Source of the DNA: DATGMB01 sp035293845
GTDB lineage: Bacteria; Acidobacteriota; Terriglobia; Bryobacterales; Bryobacteraceae
Direction of reading: 5' to 3'
Assembly (NCBI GenBank): GCA_035293845.1
Contig: DATGMB010000261.1
Location: forward strand, 1 to 44,565
DNA length: 44,565 bases
Positions 1 to 7,767 of the stretch are shown piece after piece. The notes below the pieces were generated by a model that was given only the letters and a program-made list of their open reading frames with translations, did not search any database and was not told the origin of the DNA. Each line of letters starts with the position of its first letter. The first letter of the stretch is position 1. Position numbers and translations under genes: made by a program.

Positions 1-120
1 CTCGGCATCGGCGTCGGTTTCGGTCTCCAGGCTGTCCAACAGCGAAGTTGCCAAAGCGGCGCGCGCCTCTTCGGGAAGATCGAGCGCCTCGCGCAGCAGT
101 TCGGCGGGTTCCTTCGGCAT
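1..120 (-). CDS. TIGR02574-type addiction module antitoxin, N-terminal part only
   Basis: The minus strand from the ATG at 118-120 reads through the window edge without a stop, giving the first 40 residues. The pattern LLREALDLPEEARAALATSL, followed by LDSLE, matches the start of the small putative addiction-module antitoxins (TIGR02574, Unstab_antitox family), which begin with an acidic amphipathic helix of the form LxLPxEERxxLAxxLLxSL. The partner toxin, usually a RelE/ParE-like protein, would lie further left, outside the window. The rest of the gene is not visible, so whether the module is complete cannot be judged. Confidence 0.7.
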   Translation of the reverse strand, partial: MPKEPAELLREALDLPEEARAALATSLLDSLETETDADAE

Positions 121-157
121 ACCTTAATTTTACCGGCTAGGGGCCGCGAGCCTCCGA

Positions 158-1915
158 ATGGCGGACGCCGGTTCTGCATATTTGCGCACGCCCCGCCGGG
201 CCTTTCCCGCAATGTTATGCTGCAATTTGCGCAAGCCCGATCCGCCTTCCCCCGCAGCTCCGAAGTGGCTCTTCCCTGCCCTGCTGGCCGCGTGCGCGGT
301 GTTTCTGCTGGGGCTGTTCTCGACGGAGATGTCCGACCCGGACGCGTGGTGGCACCTGGCGACCGGACGGTACATCGTCGCGCAGCACCGGCTGCCCGTG
401 CCGGACCCGTTCGCCTGGACGACCGCCGCGGCTGCTCCGGCGAACGCGGGCGAGGAGGCGGTGCGGCGGTTCAACCTGACGCACGAATGGCTGGCGCAGG
501 CGGCGTGGTACGGGATCTGGGCGGCGGGCGGATTCGGCGCGGTGGTGCTATGGAAGGCGCTGCTGCTGGCGGCGCTGTGCGGGCTCACAGGGTTCGTGGC
601 GTGGCGGCGGACGGGATCGCGCGTTTGGGGCATCGGGGCGGCGCTCGGGGCGGCGACGCTGGCGGTCGAGTTCGCGCACGACCGGCCATCGATTCTGAGC
701 TACGTGTTCACCGCGGCCTTCATTGCCATTCTGGAGGAGCGGCGGCGGTTGTGGCTGCTGCCGGTGCTGGCGGTCGTGTGGGCGAACTGCCACGGGGGAT
801 TTTTCCTGGGGTGGATCGTGTGCGGCGCATACGCGGCGGAAGCTGTGGTGCGGAAGGCCGCCGACCGGCGGCACGTCCTACTGGCCTGCGTGGCGGCGGT
901 GTTGGTTTCCGGGATCAATCCGAACGGGTTTGCGGCGCTCACCACGGTGGCGCAGTACCGGCACAGCCCGATGCAGGCTTCGCTCATCGAGTGGTCGCGG
1001 GCGGATCTGTGGGGCCCTCCATACGCGTTCGACCTGCTGCTGTACGGGGCGGCGGCGGCGATGGCGGTAGCGTGGCGGCGCGTGCGGATCGCGGACTGGC
1101 TGCTGTTTGCGGCATTTGCTGGCGCTGCGTTAATGGCGTTTCGCAACGAGATGCTGGTTGGGCTGCTGGCGCCGGTGCTGATCGCGAGCTATGCGCCGAA
1201 GCGGTGGATGCGGTGGATCGAGGACCGGCGCGTGCCGTATGCCGCCGCGGCGATGCTGATCGCGGCGGCCATCTGGCAGACGGCGCGCGGGAACTTCTTT
1301 CAACTGCGGGCGGGCGAGTGGTGGTATCCCTCCGGAGCGGCGCAATTCCTGAGCGAGCACCATATCGACGGGCGGTTGTTCAACACCTACGAATACGGCG
1401 GTTACCTGATCTGGCTGGGGCGGCCGGTGTTCATCGACGGGCGGGCGCTGAGCGAATCGGTCTTCGAGGATTACCGCAAGGTGCTCGGCGCGCCGGCCGG
1501 CGACCCGGTGCGCGACCAGGTACTGGCGCGGTACGGCGTGGGAGCGATCGCGATCAACGGCTTCGAATACAATTCCGGCGTGCTGTATCCGCTGGTGCTG
1601 GCGCTGGCGCAGCCGGCGGAAGACGCGTGGAAGCTGGTGTACGAGGATCCGCAGTCGCTGGTGTTCTTGCGCGATGTTCCGGCGGGCCTGCCGGTGCTGG
1701 ACAAGCGGCGGATTGCCGGGCACCTGGAAGCGGAATGCCGGTTGCACGTGGAGCACGCGCCGGAGTTTTCGCTTTGCGCGCGGACGCTGGCGGACCTGGC
1801 GATGCGGTCTGGCGATGGGGAGCTCGCGAAACGGATGCTCGGGTTCTATTTGCAGCATCCGTACGGGGACGACCCGGAGGCGCGCCAGGCCTACGCGAGG
1901 ATGATGGGCCAGTGA
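158..1915 (+). CDS. Large polytopic membrane protein, GT-C-like, function unknown
   Basis: The ORF encodes 585 residues with about ten hydrophobic segments between residues 40 and 375, followed by a soluble C-terminal domain of about 200 residues. Shortly after the first membrane segment lies DPDAWWHLATGRYI, an acidic/aromatic loop of the kind found in first periplasmic loops of GT-C membrane glycosyltransferases. The later stretch NTYEYGGYLIWLGRPVFIDG is typical of a conserved family of acidobacterial and planctomycete membrane proteins without assigned function. The start is uncertain: the ATG at 158 gives a basic leader, and the ATG at 212 (MLCCNL) also precedes the first membrane helix and may be the true start. 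The next gene begins 30 bases downstream. A role in transferring sugars from lipid carriers is possible but rests only on topology and the DPDAWW loop. Confidence 0.75.
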   Translation: MADAGSAYLRTPRRAFPAMLCCNLRKPDPPSPAAPKWLFPALLAACAVFLLGLFSTEMSDPDAWWHLATGRYIVAQHRLPVPDPFAWTTAAAAPANAGEEAVRRFNLTHEWLAQAAWYGIWAAGGFGAVVLWKALLLAALCGLTGFVAWRRTGSRVWGIGAALGAATLAVEFAHDRPSILSYVFTAAFIAILEERRRLWLLPVLAVVWANCHGGFFLGWIVCGAYAAEAVVRKAADRRHVLLACVAAVLVSGINPNGFAALTTVAQYRHSPMQASLIEWSRADLWGPPYAFDLLLYGAAAAMAVAWRRVRIADWLLFAAFAGAALMAFRNEMLVGLLAPVLIASYAPKRWMRWIEDRRVPYAAAAMLIAAAIWQTARGNFFQLRAGEWWYPSGAAQFLSEHHIDGRLFNTYEYGGYLIWLGRPVFIDGRALSESVFEDYRKVLGAPAGDPVRDQVLARYGVGAIAINGFEYNSGVLYPLVLALAQPAEDAWKLVYEDPQSLVFLRDVPAGLPVLDKRRIAGHLEAECRLHVEHAPEFSLCARTLADLAMRSGDGELAKRMLGFYLQHPYGDDPEARQAYARMMGQ

Positions 1916-1945
1916 GCCGCATGGCTCTGATATAGTTACAAAGCT

Positions 1946-2758
1946 ATGGCGGGCCGGCGTCCCGGAAAGCGCGCGTACCTCACGATCGCGGGTTTTGCCC
2001 TGGCCCTGGTGCTGTTGCCGTTTCTGTTCTGGTACAGCACGTGGTTCGGAAGGAAGCTGAGCGATCGCGAGCTCGACCAATATTTCGCGGATACGGCAAA
2101 GCCGCGGCATGCGCAGCACGCGCTGGTGCAGATCGGAGAGCGCATTTCGGCGCATCGCGACGTTTCGCGGTGGTATCCGGATGTGCTGCGGGCGGCGGCG
2201 AGTCCGAGCATCGAGCTGCGGCAGACGGCGGCGTGGATCATGGGGCAGGTGCGCGGCTATGCGCCGTTCCACGAAGCGCTGCTGCGGCTGATTCACGATC
2301 CCGAGCCGATGGTGCGGCGCAACGCGGCGCTGGCGCTGGCGGCGCTGCGGGATCCGGCGGCGCGGCCGGAGCTGGACGCGATGCTGCGTCCGTACACGAT
2401 CACGGCGCCTGCGGCCGGGCCCGTGCGGTACCGGCTCAAGCCCGGCGATTATGTGAACCCGGGGACGCTGGTGGCGCACGTCGGAGAGGCGGAAGTAAGG
2501 TCGGCGGTGCCGGGCGAGGTGCGGGACCTGGAGCGGCGCGAGGGAGAGGCGGTGCGGCCGGGCGATGCGGTGGTGGAGCTGGCGGCCGACCGGAATCACG
2601 TCTGGGAGGCGCTGCGCGGGCTGTATCTGGTGGGCGAGGCGGCCGATCTGGAGGCGGTAGCACGCTACACACGGCCGGTACCGGGCATGTCCGCGGAGAT
2701 CGCACGGCAGGCGGCCGAAACCGCGGAGGCAATCCGCACCCGCCAAACCGGCCGGTGA
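1946..2758 (+). CDS. Membrane-anchored HEAT-repeat protein with a C-terminal biotinyl/lipoyl-like domain
   Basis: The 270-residue protein has a basic N-terminus and one membrane helix (about residues 10-30). Residues 60-155 form short paired helices with HEAT-like patterns, for example LRQTAAWIMGQV and VRRNAALALAALRDP. Residues 160-220 read as a beta-rich barrel-sandwich hybrid: ITAPAAGPV, then LKPGDYVNPGTLV, then VPGEV and GEAVRPGDAVVEL. This resembles the biotinyl/lipoyl-like domains of membrane fusion proteins. There is no MKM or DKA lysine motif, so covalent lipoylation or biotinylation is unlikely and a structural or binding role is more likely. No Shine-Dalgarno sequence is evident before the ATG. 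The function is unknown; the neighbouring membrane protein at 158-1915 is the likely partner because both face the same way and are closely spaced. Confidence 0.75.
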   Translation: MAGRRPGKRAYLTIAGFALALVLLPFLFWYSTWFGRKLSDRELDQYFADTAKPRHAQHALVQIGERISAHRDVSRWYPDVLRAAASPSIELRQTAAWIMGQVRGYAPFHEALLRLIHDPEPMVRRNAALALAALRDPAARPELDAMLRPYTITAPAAGPVRYRLKPGDYVNPGTLVAHVGEAEVRSAVPGEVRDLERREGEAVRPGDAVVELAADRNHVWEALRGLYLVGEAADLEAVARYTRPVPGMSAEIARQAAETAEAIRTRQTGR

Positions 2759-2931
2759 GTTCCAATCCCCTGGCAGGGCTGTTGCTTGTCTTACATACTG
2801 TGCGCGCGGGCTCGGCGTTGAAAGGGTTACGCGAATGTTCCAACGGAAGCAGCACGGCGCGGAGGTGTGGCGAACCGGTTACGGATCGTGCGATATTAGG
2901 AGAGAGCGCCCGAAATCTACCGAGAGGTCCT
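2759..2931. other. Intergenic region before the ceramide operon
   Basis: The 173 bases separate the HEAT gene from the DUF3047 gene and are the only sizeable gap upstream of the lipid operon, so its promoter is expected here. The stretch TTGCTTGTCTTACATACTG around 2782-2800 is the most AT-rich part, but I cannot assign -35 and -10 boxes with confidence. The frame of the DUF3047 gene stays open through this region. The upstream extension has no membrane or family signature and overlaps the HEAT gene, so I treat it as non-coding. Confidence 0.4.
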
Positions 2932-3582
2932 TTGAAGAAGTTTTTTCTCCTAATCGCCATTGTTGTGTTCGTGTTCCAGGCCCGGACGTCGCCGAACGCG
3001 GTGCCCGTTTTGACCGCGGCCAATTGGGCTCCGGGGCGAATTCCGTCCGAGTGGCAGGTCAAGGTAAATCATGGCAAGCCGGATATTTCGGTCTGCCGCG
3101 ATGCGCCGGAGCCCTGCATCCGGATGAAGAGCGTCGGCGCGTCCTTTGCGCTCGAGCGTGGGGTGGACGTGAATCCGCACGCGACACCTTATCTAGCATG
3201 GACCTGGAAGGTGACGGAGCTGCCTCCCGCGGGCGATTTCCGCAAGACGGCCACGGACGACCAGGCGGCGCAGGTGCTGGTGGCATTTGCCGACCGAAAA
3301 GTCCTGACGTATATCTGGGACAGTAATGCGCCCAAGGGCACGACGCAAAGCGCCAGCAGCATTCCTCTGGTGCACATCTACGCGGTGGTGGCGGAAAGCG
3401 GCACCGCGCAGAAGAATCGTTGGGTCCAGGAGACCCGCGATGTGGCGGCGGATTACGAGCGAGCGTTCGGCAAACCTGCACCGCACGTGAAGGGATTGCG
3501 GCTGCAGATTAACTCACAGCACACTGGCAGCGTCGCCGAAAGTTATTTCGGCGAGATCGCGTTTCGCAGCACTGCGAACTGA
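2932..3582 (+). CDS. DUF3047 family secreted protein
   Basis: A TTG start at 2932 follows GAGAGG at 2922-2927 and gives 216 residues starting with a signal peptide (KKFFLLIAIVVFVFQA). The mature part matches DUF3047: a WxPGRIPSEWQ-like opening, a central TPYLAWTWKV strand, DDQAAQVLVAF and a late VKGLRLQINS. The family is predicted to be a secreted beta-rich fold, possibly ligand- or sugar-binding; its function is unknown. Its stop codon overlaps the ATG of the next gene by one base, so it is very probably co-translated with the lipid genes and may serve an envelope step of that pathway. The frame is open as far upstream as 2041, but that extension lacks any family signature and the signal peptide decides the start. 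Confidence 0.8.
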   Translation: MKKFFLLIAIVVFVFQARTSPNAVPVLTAANWAPGRIPSEWQVKVNHGKPDISVCRDAPEPCIRMKSVGASFALERGVDVNPHATPYLAWTWKVTELPPAGDFRKTATDDQAAQVLVAFADRKVLTYIWDSNAPKGTTQSASSIPLVHIYAVVAESGTAQKNRWVQETRDVAADYERAFGKPAPHVKGLRLQINSQHTGSVAESYFGEIAFRSTAN

Positions 3583-4532
3583 TGCTGCTCGTTACCGGCG
3601 GCACCGGCTTCATTGGGAGCCATCTGCTGGAGCGCATAGGCCGGCCGGCGCGCGCGCTCGTGCGGCGCCGGGCTGTGCGCCTGCCTGAGGGGATCGAAGC
3701 CGCACCCGGCGACCTGGTGAGCGGCGCGGGGCTCGAAGAGGCGCTGGACGGCGTCGATACCATCATCCATCTCGCCGGCACGACCAAGGCGTTACGTAAA
3801 GGCGACTATTACGACGGCAACGTCCGGGCGGCGGAGAACCTGGCGCGCGCGGCGGCAGGACGCGGCATTCACTTCGTGCATGTCAGCTCGCTGGCCGCAG
3901 CAGGGCCGAGCCGCGACGGCGCGCCGGTCCGCGAGGATGACGGCGAGCGCCCGGTTTCCGAGTATGGCCGGTCGAAGCTCGAAGGGGAGCGGGCCGTGCG
4001 GGCGCGGTTACCGGAGGCAGTCATCGTGCGGCCGCCGGTGGTATACGGGCCCCGCGATACGGATGTGTTTCAGTTCCTGAAATCGGTGTCACGCGGCGTG
4101 TGGCTGGAGGTCGCGGGCGGGCCCCGCTGGTTCAGTTCGATTTACGTCGAAGACCTGGTGGAGGGACTGCTGGCGGCGGCGGGCGCGCGGCAGGCGGCAG
4201 GACGCACCTATTTTCTGAGCCATGCGAAGGCGTGCACCTGGGGCGAGTTCGCGGACACCGCGGCGCGCCTTCTGGGGACACGCGCGCGGCGGGCGCCGCT
4301 GCCGGCGGCCGCCGCCTGGGCCGCAGCTTACGGCGCGGAGATGTGGGCACGAGCGACCGGGCGGCCCGGCATTCTTTCGCGGGACAAAATTGCGGAGGCA
4401 CGGTGCCGCTACTGGACGTGCGATGCTTCGCGAGCGGCCTCCGAGCTGGGCTTTCAGGCGCGCACCTCGCTGGACGACGGCCTGGCCCGGACCCTTGCCT
4501 GGTACAAGGAGGCCGGTTGGCTGAGCCGATGA
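3582..4532 (+). CDS. Extended SDR / NAD-dependent epimerase, candidate ceramide reductase (CerR-like)
   Basis: This 316-residue Rossmann protein starts with the extended-SDR nucleotide motif TGGTGFIG (residues 5-12) and has the catalytic pair Tyr128 and Lys132 in YGRSK, with an upstream serine in VSSLAA. By sequence alone it is a generic NAD(P)-dependent epimerase/dehydratase. Its place in an operon with a serine-palmitoyltransferase-like enzyme and a GNAT-like acyltransferase matches the bacterial ceramide pathway described in Caulobacter, where an epimerase-annotated SDR reduces the 3-keto group after N-acylation. I infer the same role here. The ATG at 3582 overlaps the preceding stop by one base, and its own stop overlaps the next start (ATGA). 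Confidence 0.8.
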   Translation: MLLVTGGTGFIGSHLLERIGRPARALVRRRAVRLPEGIEAAPGDLVSGAGLEEALDGVDTIIHLAGTTKALRKGDYYDGNVRAAENLARAAAGRGIHFVHVSSLAAAGPSRDGAPVREDDGERPVSEYGRSKLEGERAVRARLPEAVIVRPPVVYGPRDTDVFQFLKSVSRGVWLEVAGGPRWFSSIYVEDLVEGLLAAAGARQAAGRTYFLSHAKACTWGEFADTAARLLGTRARRAPLPAAAAWAAAYGAEMWARATGRPGILSRDKIAEARCRYWTCDASRAASELGFQARTSLDDGLARTLAWYKEAGWLSR

Positions 4533-5413
4533 GACCGGGCGAAGGCTCGACGGCGTTCTGGCCCGTCGATCAGATCATCCTCGCGTACTTGGTATTCAGC
4601 ACGTGCCTGCTGGTGGGCTGGTGGTCCGAGATCCCGTTCGCCGGGTTGCATTTGGCATGGCACGTGGCGGCGGTGGCGGCGCTGACTTACCAAGTTAAGC
4701 GTCCGAATCGCACAAGCTGGGTTTTCCGGAACTGGTATCCGGTCGTTTACGTAAGCGCGTGCTACAAGGAGATGGCGCTGTATATCCCGGCGGTGCGGCA
4801 CACCGACGCCGACCAGTGGCTGGCGAATCTCGACCTGCGGATCTGGCATGTGCATCCCACGGTGTGGCTGGAGCGCATTCAGAGCCCGGCGCTCACCGAA
4901 TTTTTGCAGGTGGCTTACACCCTATTTGTGCCGGCCGTGCTGCTGGTTGCCGCGATGCTATGGAAGCAACGGCGATACCGCGAATTCCAATATTACGGTT
5001 TTTTAATAGCGCTCGGATTCCTGCTTTCCTATATCGGCTACATCATCGTTCCGGCACGCGGCCCGCGTTTCCTGCTGCAACACTTGCAGCACATACCGCT
5101 AAACGGGCTGTGGCTGTTCCACGCCATGCAGAACACGCTGGACCGGCTGGAATCCGCCCATTATGACTGTTTTCCGAGCGGCCACACCGAACTGACGTTG
5201 CTGGCATGGTGGGGCAGCCGGATGGTCTCCCGAAGGGTATTTCTAGCTTATTTTGCCTACACTCCGATCCTTATTTTTGCTACAGTTTATCTTCGATACC
5301 ACTATTCAGTGGATGTGATGGCGGGGACCGTCCTGGCAGCCGGTCTGACCCTAACCGCTCCGGTGTTCTACCAGAAATTGTCCAAGGGAGGAGTTGCAAT
5401 TGGGAAGCGTTGA
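4529..5413 (+). CDS. PAP2-superfamily membrane enzyme, inositol-phosphoceramide-synthase-like
   Basis: The 294-residue protein starts at the ATG overlapping the preceding stop (ATGA, 4529-4532) and has about six membrane helices. It carries the PAP2 phosphatase/phosphotransferase signatures: an ARGPRF motif after a membrane helix, CFPSGHTE with His219, and RYHYSVDVMAG with His258 and Asp262. The pattern PSGH plus HxxxD with this topology resembles PAP2_3 proteins, the group that includes eukaryotic inositol-phosphoceramide synthase. In a ceramide operon the enzyme could transfer a phospho-headgroup to ceramide or act as a lipid phosphatase; the sequence cannot distinguish these. The reading frame is open further upstream (from 4100), but that part is the shadow of the SDR gene. 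Confidence 0.85.
   Translation: MRPGEGSTAFWPVDQIILAYLVFSTCLLVGWWSEIPFAGLHLAWHVAAVAALTYQVKRPNRTSWVFRNWYPVVYVSACYKEMALYIPAVRHTDADQWLANLDLRIWHVHPTVWLERIQSPALTEFLQVAYTLFVPAVLLVAAMLWKQRRYREFQYYGFLIALGFLLSYIGYIIVPARGPRFLLQHLQHIPLNGLWLFHAMQNTLDRLESAHYDCFPSGHTELTLLAWWGSRMVSRRVFLAYFAYTPILIFATVYLRYHYSVDVMAGTVLAAGLTLTAPVFYQKLSKGGVAIGKR
5386..5393 (+). promoter_or_regulatory. Ribosome-binding site that favours the TTG start at 5400
   Basis: The sequence GGGAGGAG ends six bases before TTG 5400-5402. The alternative TTG at 5394 touches this site and would leave no spacer. The site lies inside the end of the PAP2 gene, consistent with translational coupling. Confidence 0.6.
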
Positions 5414-6512
5414 GGTCGTCACCGTCGATCGGCAATCGCTGAAAGAGTTTATCGAGCTGCCGTACCGGCTGTACCGAGGCGATCCCTATTGGGTGCCGCC
5501 CCTGCGCATTGCGGTGAAGGAACTGCTGGACCGCGAAAAGCACCCGTTTTACAAGAACGCGCAAGCGGAGTTTTATCTCGCGCGGCAGAACGGCAAGGTG
5601 GTGGGCCGGATCGCGGCCATCATCGATCAGGGCCACAATCGCTTTCACGAAGAGAACGCCGGTTTTTTTGGATTCTTCGAATCGATCGACGATCAGGCGG
5701 TAGCAGACGCGCTGCTCGCGCGCGCGAAGCAGTGGTGCTTCGACCGCGGCGCGAGGTTTCTGCGCGGGCCGGTGAATCCGTCGCTGAACTATGAATGCGG
5801 GATACTGATCGAGGGCTTCGATTCAAGCCCGATGATCATGATGACCTACAACCCGCGATACTACCCGACGTTAATGGAGAAGGCTGGTTTACACAAATCG
5901 AAGGACCTGCTGGCATACATCAGCCATTCCGACCGCGTGGACCTGAAAAAGATCGGGAGAGTGGCGGACCGCGTTCTAGCGACCAACCAGGTTAAGGTTC
6001 GTCCGATCAACATGAAGGATTTCGCGGGCGAAGTAGAGAGGGTGTGGCACGTTTACAACAGCGCATGGGAGCGAAATTGGGGCTATGTGCCGATGTCGCG
6101 CGAGGAATTCTTGGCGATGGGCAAGGAGATGAAGCAGATTCTCAAGCCCGAGCTGGTGCTGATCGGCGAAGTGGGAGACCGGGTGGTCGGGTTCGCGCTC
6201 GCGCTACCGGACGTGAATGTGGCGCTCAAGCCGGCAAACGGAAAATTATTTCCGACGGGGCTACTCAAAATCCTGTATTATCAACGTTTGGTGCGAAGTG
6301 TGCGAGTTCTCGCACTGGGCGTAGTGGAAGAATACAGACCGTCGGGCGTGGCGGCGGCGTTTTACGCAACCCTGGTGCGCAACGCCCGGAAACTGGGCTA
6401 CGGCGATTGTGAGATGTCCTGGATTCTGGAGGACAACATACTGATGAACCGCTCTCTGGAGGTGATGGGAGCCAAGCGTTACAAGACCTACCGACTCTAC
6501 GAATGGAACTGA
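5400..6512 (+). CDS. GNAT-like N-acyltransferase, candidate bacterial ceramide synthase (bCerS-like)
   Basis: The protein is about 370 residues, matching the family of roughly 380-residue GNAT-like proteins found beside serine-palmitoyltransferase genes. Recognisable stretches are LPYRLYRGDPYWVPPLR near the N-terminus, GRIAAIIDQGHNRFH, GFFGFFES, the core RGPVNPSLNYECGILI, and MTYNPRYYPTLMEKAGL. In Caulobacter a protein of this type acylates 3-ketosphinganine and functionally replaces the unrelated eukaryotic ceramide synthase; I infer that role from family resemblance and context. A TTG start at 5400 is preferred because a strong Shine-Dalgarno sits at 5386-5393; TTG 5394 is the alternative. 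It overlaps the PAP2 gene by 14 bases. It ends about where the next gene begins (10-base overlap with ATG 6503 or 5-base gap to ATG 6518). Confidence 0.8.
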   Translation: MGSVEVVTVDRQSLKEFIELPYRLYRGDPYWVPPLRIAVKELLDREKHPFYKNAQAEFYLARQNGKVVGRIAAIIDQGHNRFHEENAGFFGFFESIDDQAVADALLARAKQWCFDRGARFLRGPVNPSLNYECGILIEGFDSSPMIMMTYNPRYYPTLMEKAGLHKSKDLLAYISHSDRVDLKKIGRVADRVLATNQVKVRPINMKDFAGEVERVWHVYNSAWERNWGYVPMSREEFLAMGKEMKQILKPELVLIGEVGDRVVGFALALPDVNVALKPANGKLFPTGLLKILYYQRLVRSVRVLALGVVEEYRPSGVAAAFYATLVRNARKLGYGDCEMSWILEDNILMNRSLEVMGAKRYKTYRLYEWN

Positions 6513-7753
6513 GGACCATGCGCGTAACCAGCGATATCACCGGCAAGAAAAAGGGCAGCAGTTCGAACGATATTTTCGAAAAGTGCCGCAACTTCACTCG
6601 TCCGAGTGATCTGCAAGCCGCAGGGTTGTACATGTACTTCGAGGTCTTCGGCGACCGCGAGGGCTGTGCACCCGGCGAAATTCGCATGGGAAAACGCAAG
6701 GTGCTGATGTTCGGGTCCAACGATTACCTGGACCTGATCACGCATCCCAAGGTGAAGGAAGCGGCGGCTCAGGCGATTCGCAAATACGGCAGCGGGTGCA
6801 GCGGCTCGCGGCTGCTGAACGGCACGCTGGACCTGCACGTGAAGCTGGAAGCCGAGCTGGCGGCATTCGTGCGGAAGGAAGCCGCAATCATTTTCGGCAC
6901 GGGCTTTCAGGCGAACTATGCGACGCTCTCGGCATTGACGGAAAAGGGCGACGTGATGATTTGCGACCACAACCTGCACGCCAGCCTGGTGGAAGGCGCG
7001 CTGCGGTCGCCGGCGCGCACGATGCGGTTCCGCCATAACGATATGGACCACTTCGAGCGGTGCCTGGAGAACTGCCCGCCGGAGGACAAAATCCTGGTCG
7101 TGTCGGAAGGCGTGTTCAGCATGGAGGGCGACATCGCAGACCTGCGCGGCGTTCTCAAGCTGGCCAAGCCATACGGCGCGCGCGTCTACGTCGACGAAGC
7201 CCACGGCATCGGCGTGCTGGGGCCGACGGGCGCGGGCGCGGCGGAACACCTGGGCGTGCTGGACGAGATCGACATCGTGATGGGGACGTTCAGCAAATCG
7301 CTGGCGTCTGTAGGTGGATTCATTGCCGGGGAACAGGCGGTCATCGATTACCTGAAACACACGGCGCGGCCGTTCGTGTTTTCGGCGAGCCTGCCGGCAG
7401 CATCGGTGGCGGCTGTGGGCGCTGCGCTCCAGATCATGCAGAAGGAGCCGGAGCGGCGAGCGCGGTTGCTGCGCGTAGCGCAACTGCTGCGGGACGAGCT
7501 GCGCGCTCGCGGTTTCCGCGTGCTGCCAGGCGAGACGGCAATTGTGCCCGTCGTGATCCAGCACGAGCTGGACCTGTGCCGTCTTTGCAAGGCGCTGCTC
7601 GAAGAGGGGATCTACATCAATCCGGTGCTGCGGCCCGCCGCGGCGCAGAATCTGCTGCGGATTTCCTGCACCGCCGCCCACACCGAAGCGCAGGTGGACC
7701 GGCTGGTGACGACGCTGGTGCGCGTGGCGCGCGACCTGGAGATTCCGAACTAG
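6503..7753 (+). CDS. Alpha-oxoamine synthase, serine palmitoyltransferase-like
   Basis: The 416-residue protein is a fold-type I PLP enzyme of the alpha-oxoamine synthase family. Key features are SNDYLDL near the start of the catalytic domain, a GSGCSGSRLLNGT glycine-rich loop, DEAHGIGVLG for cofactor contacts, and GTFSKSLASVGGF, where Lys265 forms the Schiff base. Family members include serine palmitoyltransferase, 2-amino-3-ketobutyrate ligase, BioF and ALA synthase. The SLASVGGF form and the neighbouring ceramide-type acyltransferase and SDR favour serine palmitoyltransferase, the committed sphingolipid step condensing serine with a fatty acyl thioester. No acyl carrier protein gene is present nearby. 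The start may be ATG 6503 or ATG 6518, which has GAGGA just upstream. This is the last gene of the operon. Confidence 0.85.
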   Translation: MELRTMRVTSDITGKKKGSSSNDIFEKCRNFTRPSDLQAAGLYMYFEVFGDREGCAPGEIRMGKRKVLMFGSNDYLDLITHPKVKEAAAQAIRKYGSGCSGSRLLNGTLDLHVKLEAELAAFVRKEAAIIFGTGFQANYATLSALTEKGDVMICDHNLHASLVEGALRSPARTMRFRHNDMDHFERCLENCPPEDKILVVSEGVFSMEGDIADLRGVLKLAKPYGARVYVDEAHGIGVLGPTGAGAAEHLGVLDEIDIVMGTFSKSLASVGGFIAGEQAVIDYLKHTARPFVFSASLPAASVAAVGAALQIMQKEPERRARLLRVAQLLRDELRARGFRVLPGETAIVPVVIQHELDLCRLCKALLEEGIYINPVLRPAAAQNLLRISCTAAHTEAQVDRLVTTLVRVARDLEIPN

Positions 7754-7767
7754 CGGAGCGGCACGGA

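Noticed and set aside
1130..2746. Long minus-strand ORF antisense to two plus-strand genes
   Set aside because: Arginine/histidine-rich composition and no family pattern; it is a GC-rich shadow of the genes at 158 and 1946.
2041..2931. Upstream extension of the DUF3047 reading frame
   Set aside because: Overlaps the HEAT gene, has glycine/arginine-rich shadow sequence and would bury the signal peptide.
6503..7753. BioF (biotin pathway) assignment
   Set aside because: No bio genes nearby; the flanking acyltransferase, SDR and PAP2 genes fit sphingolipid synthesis better.
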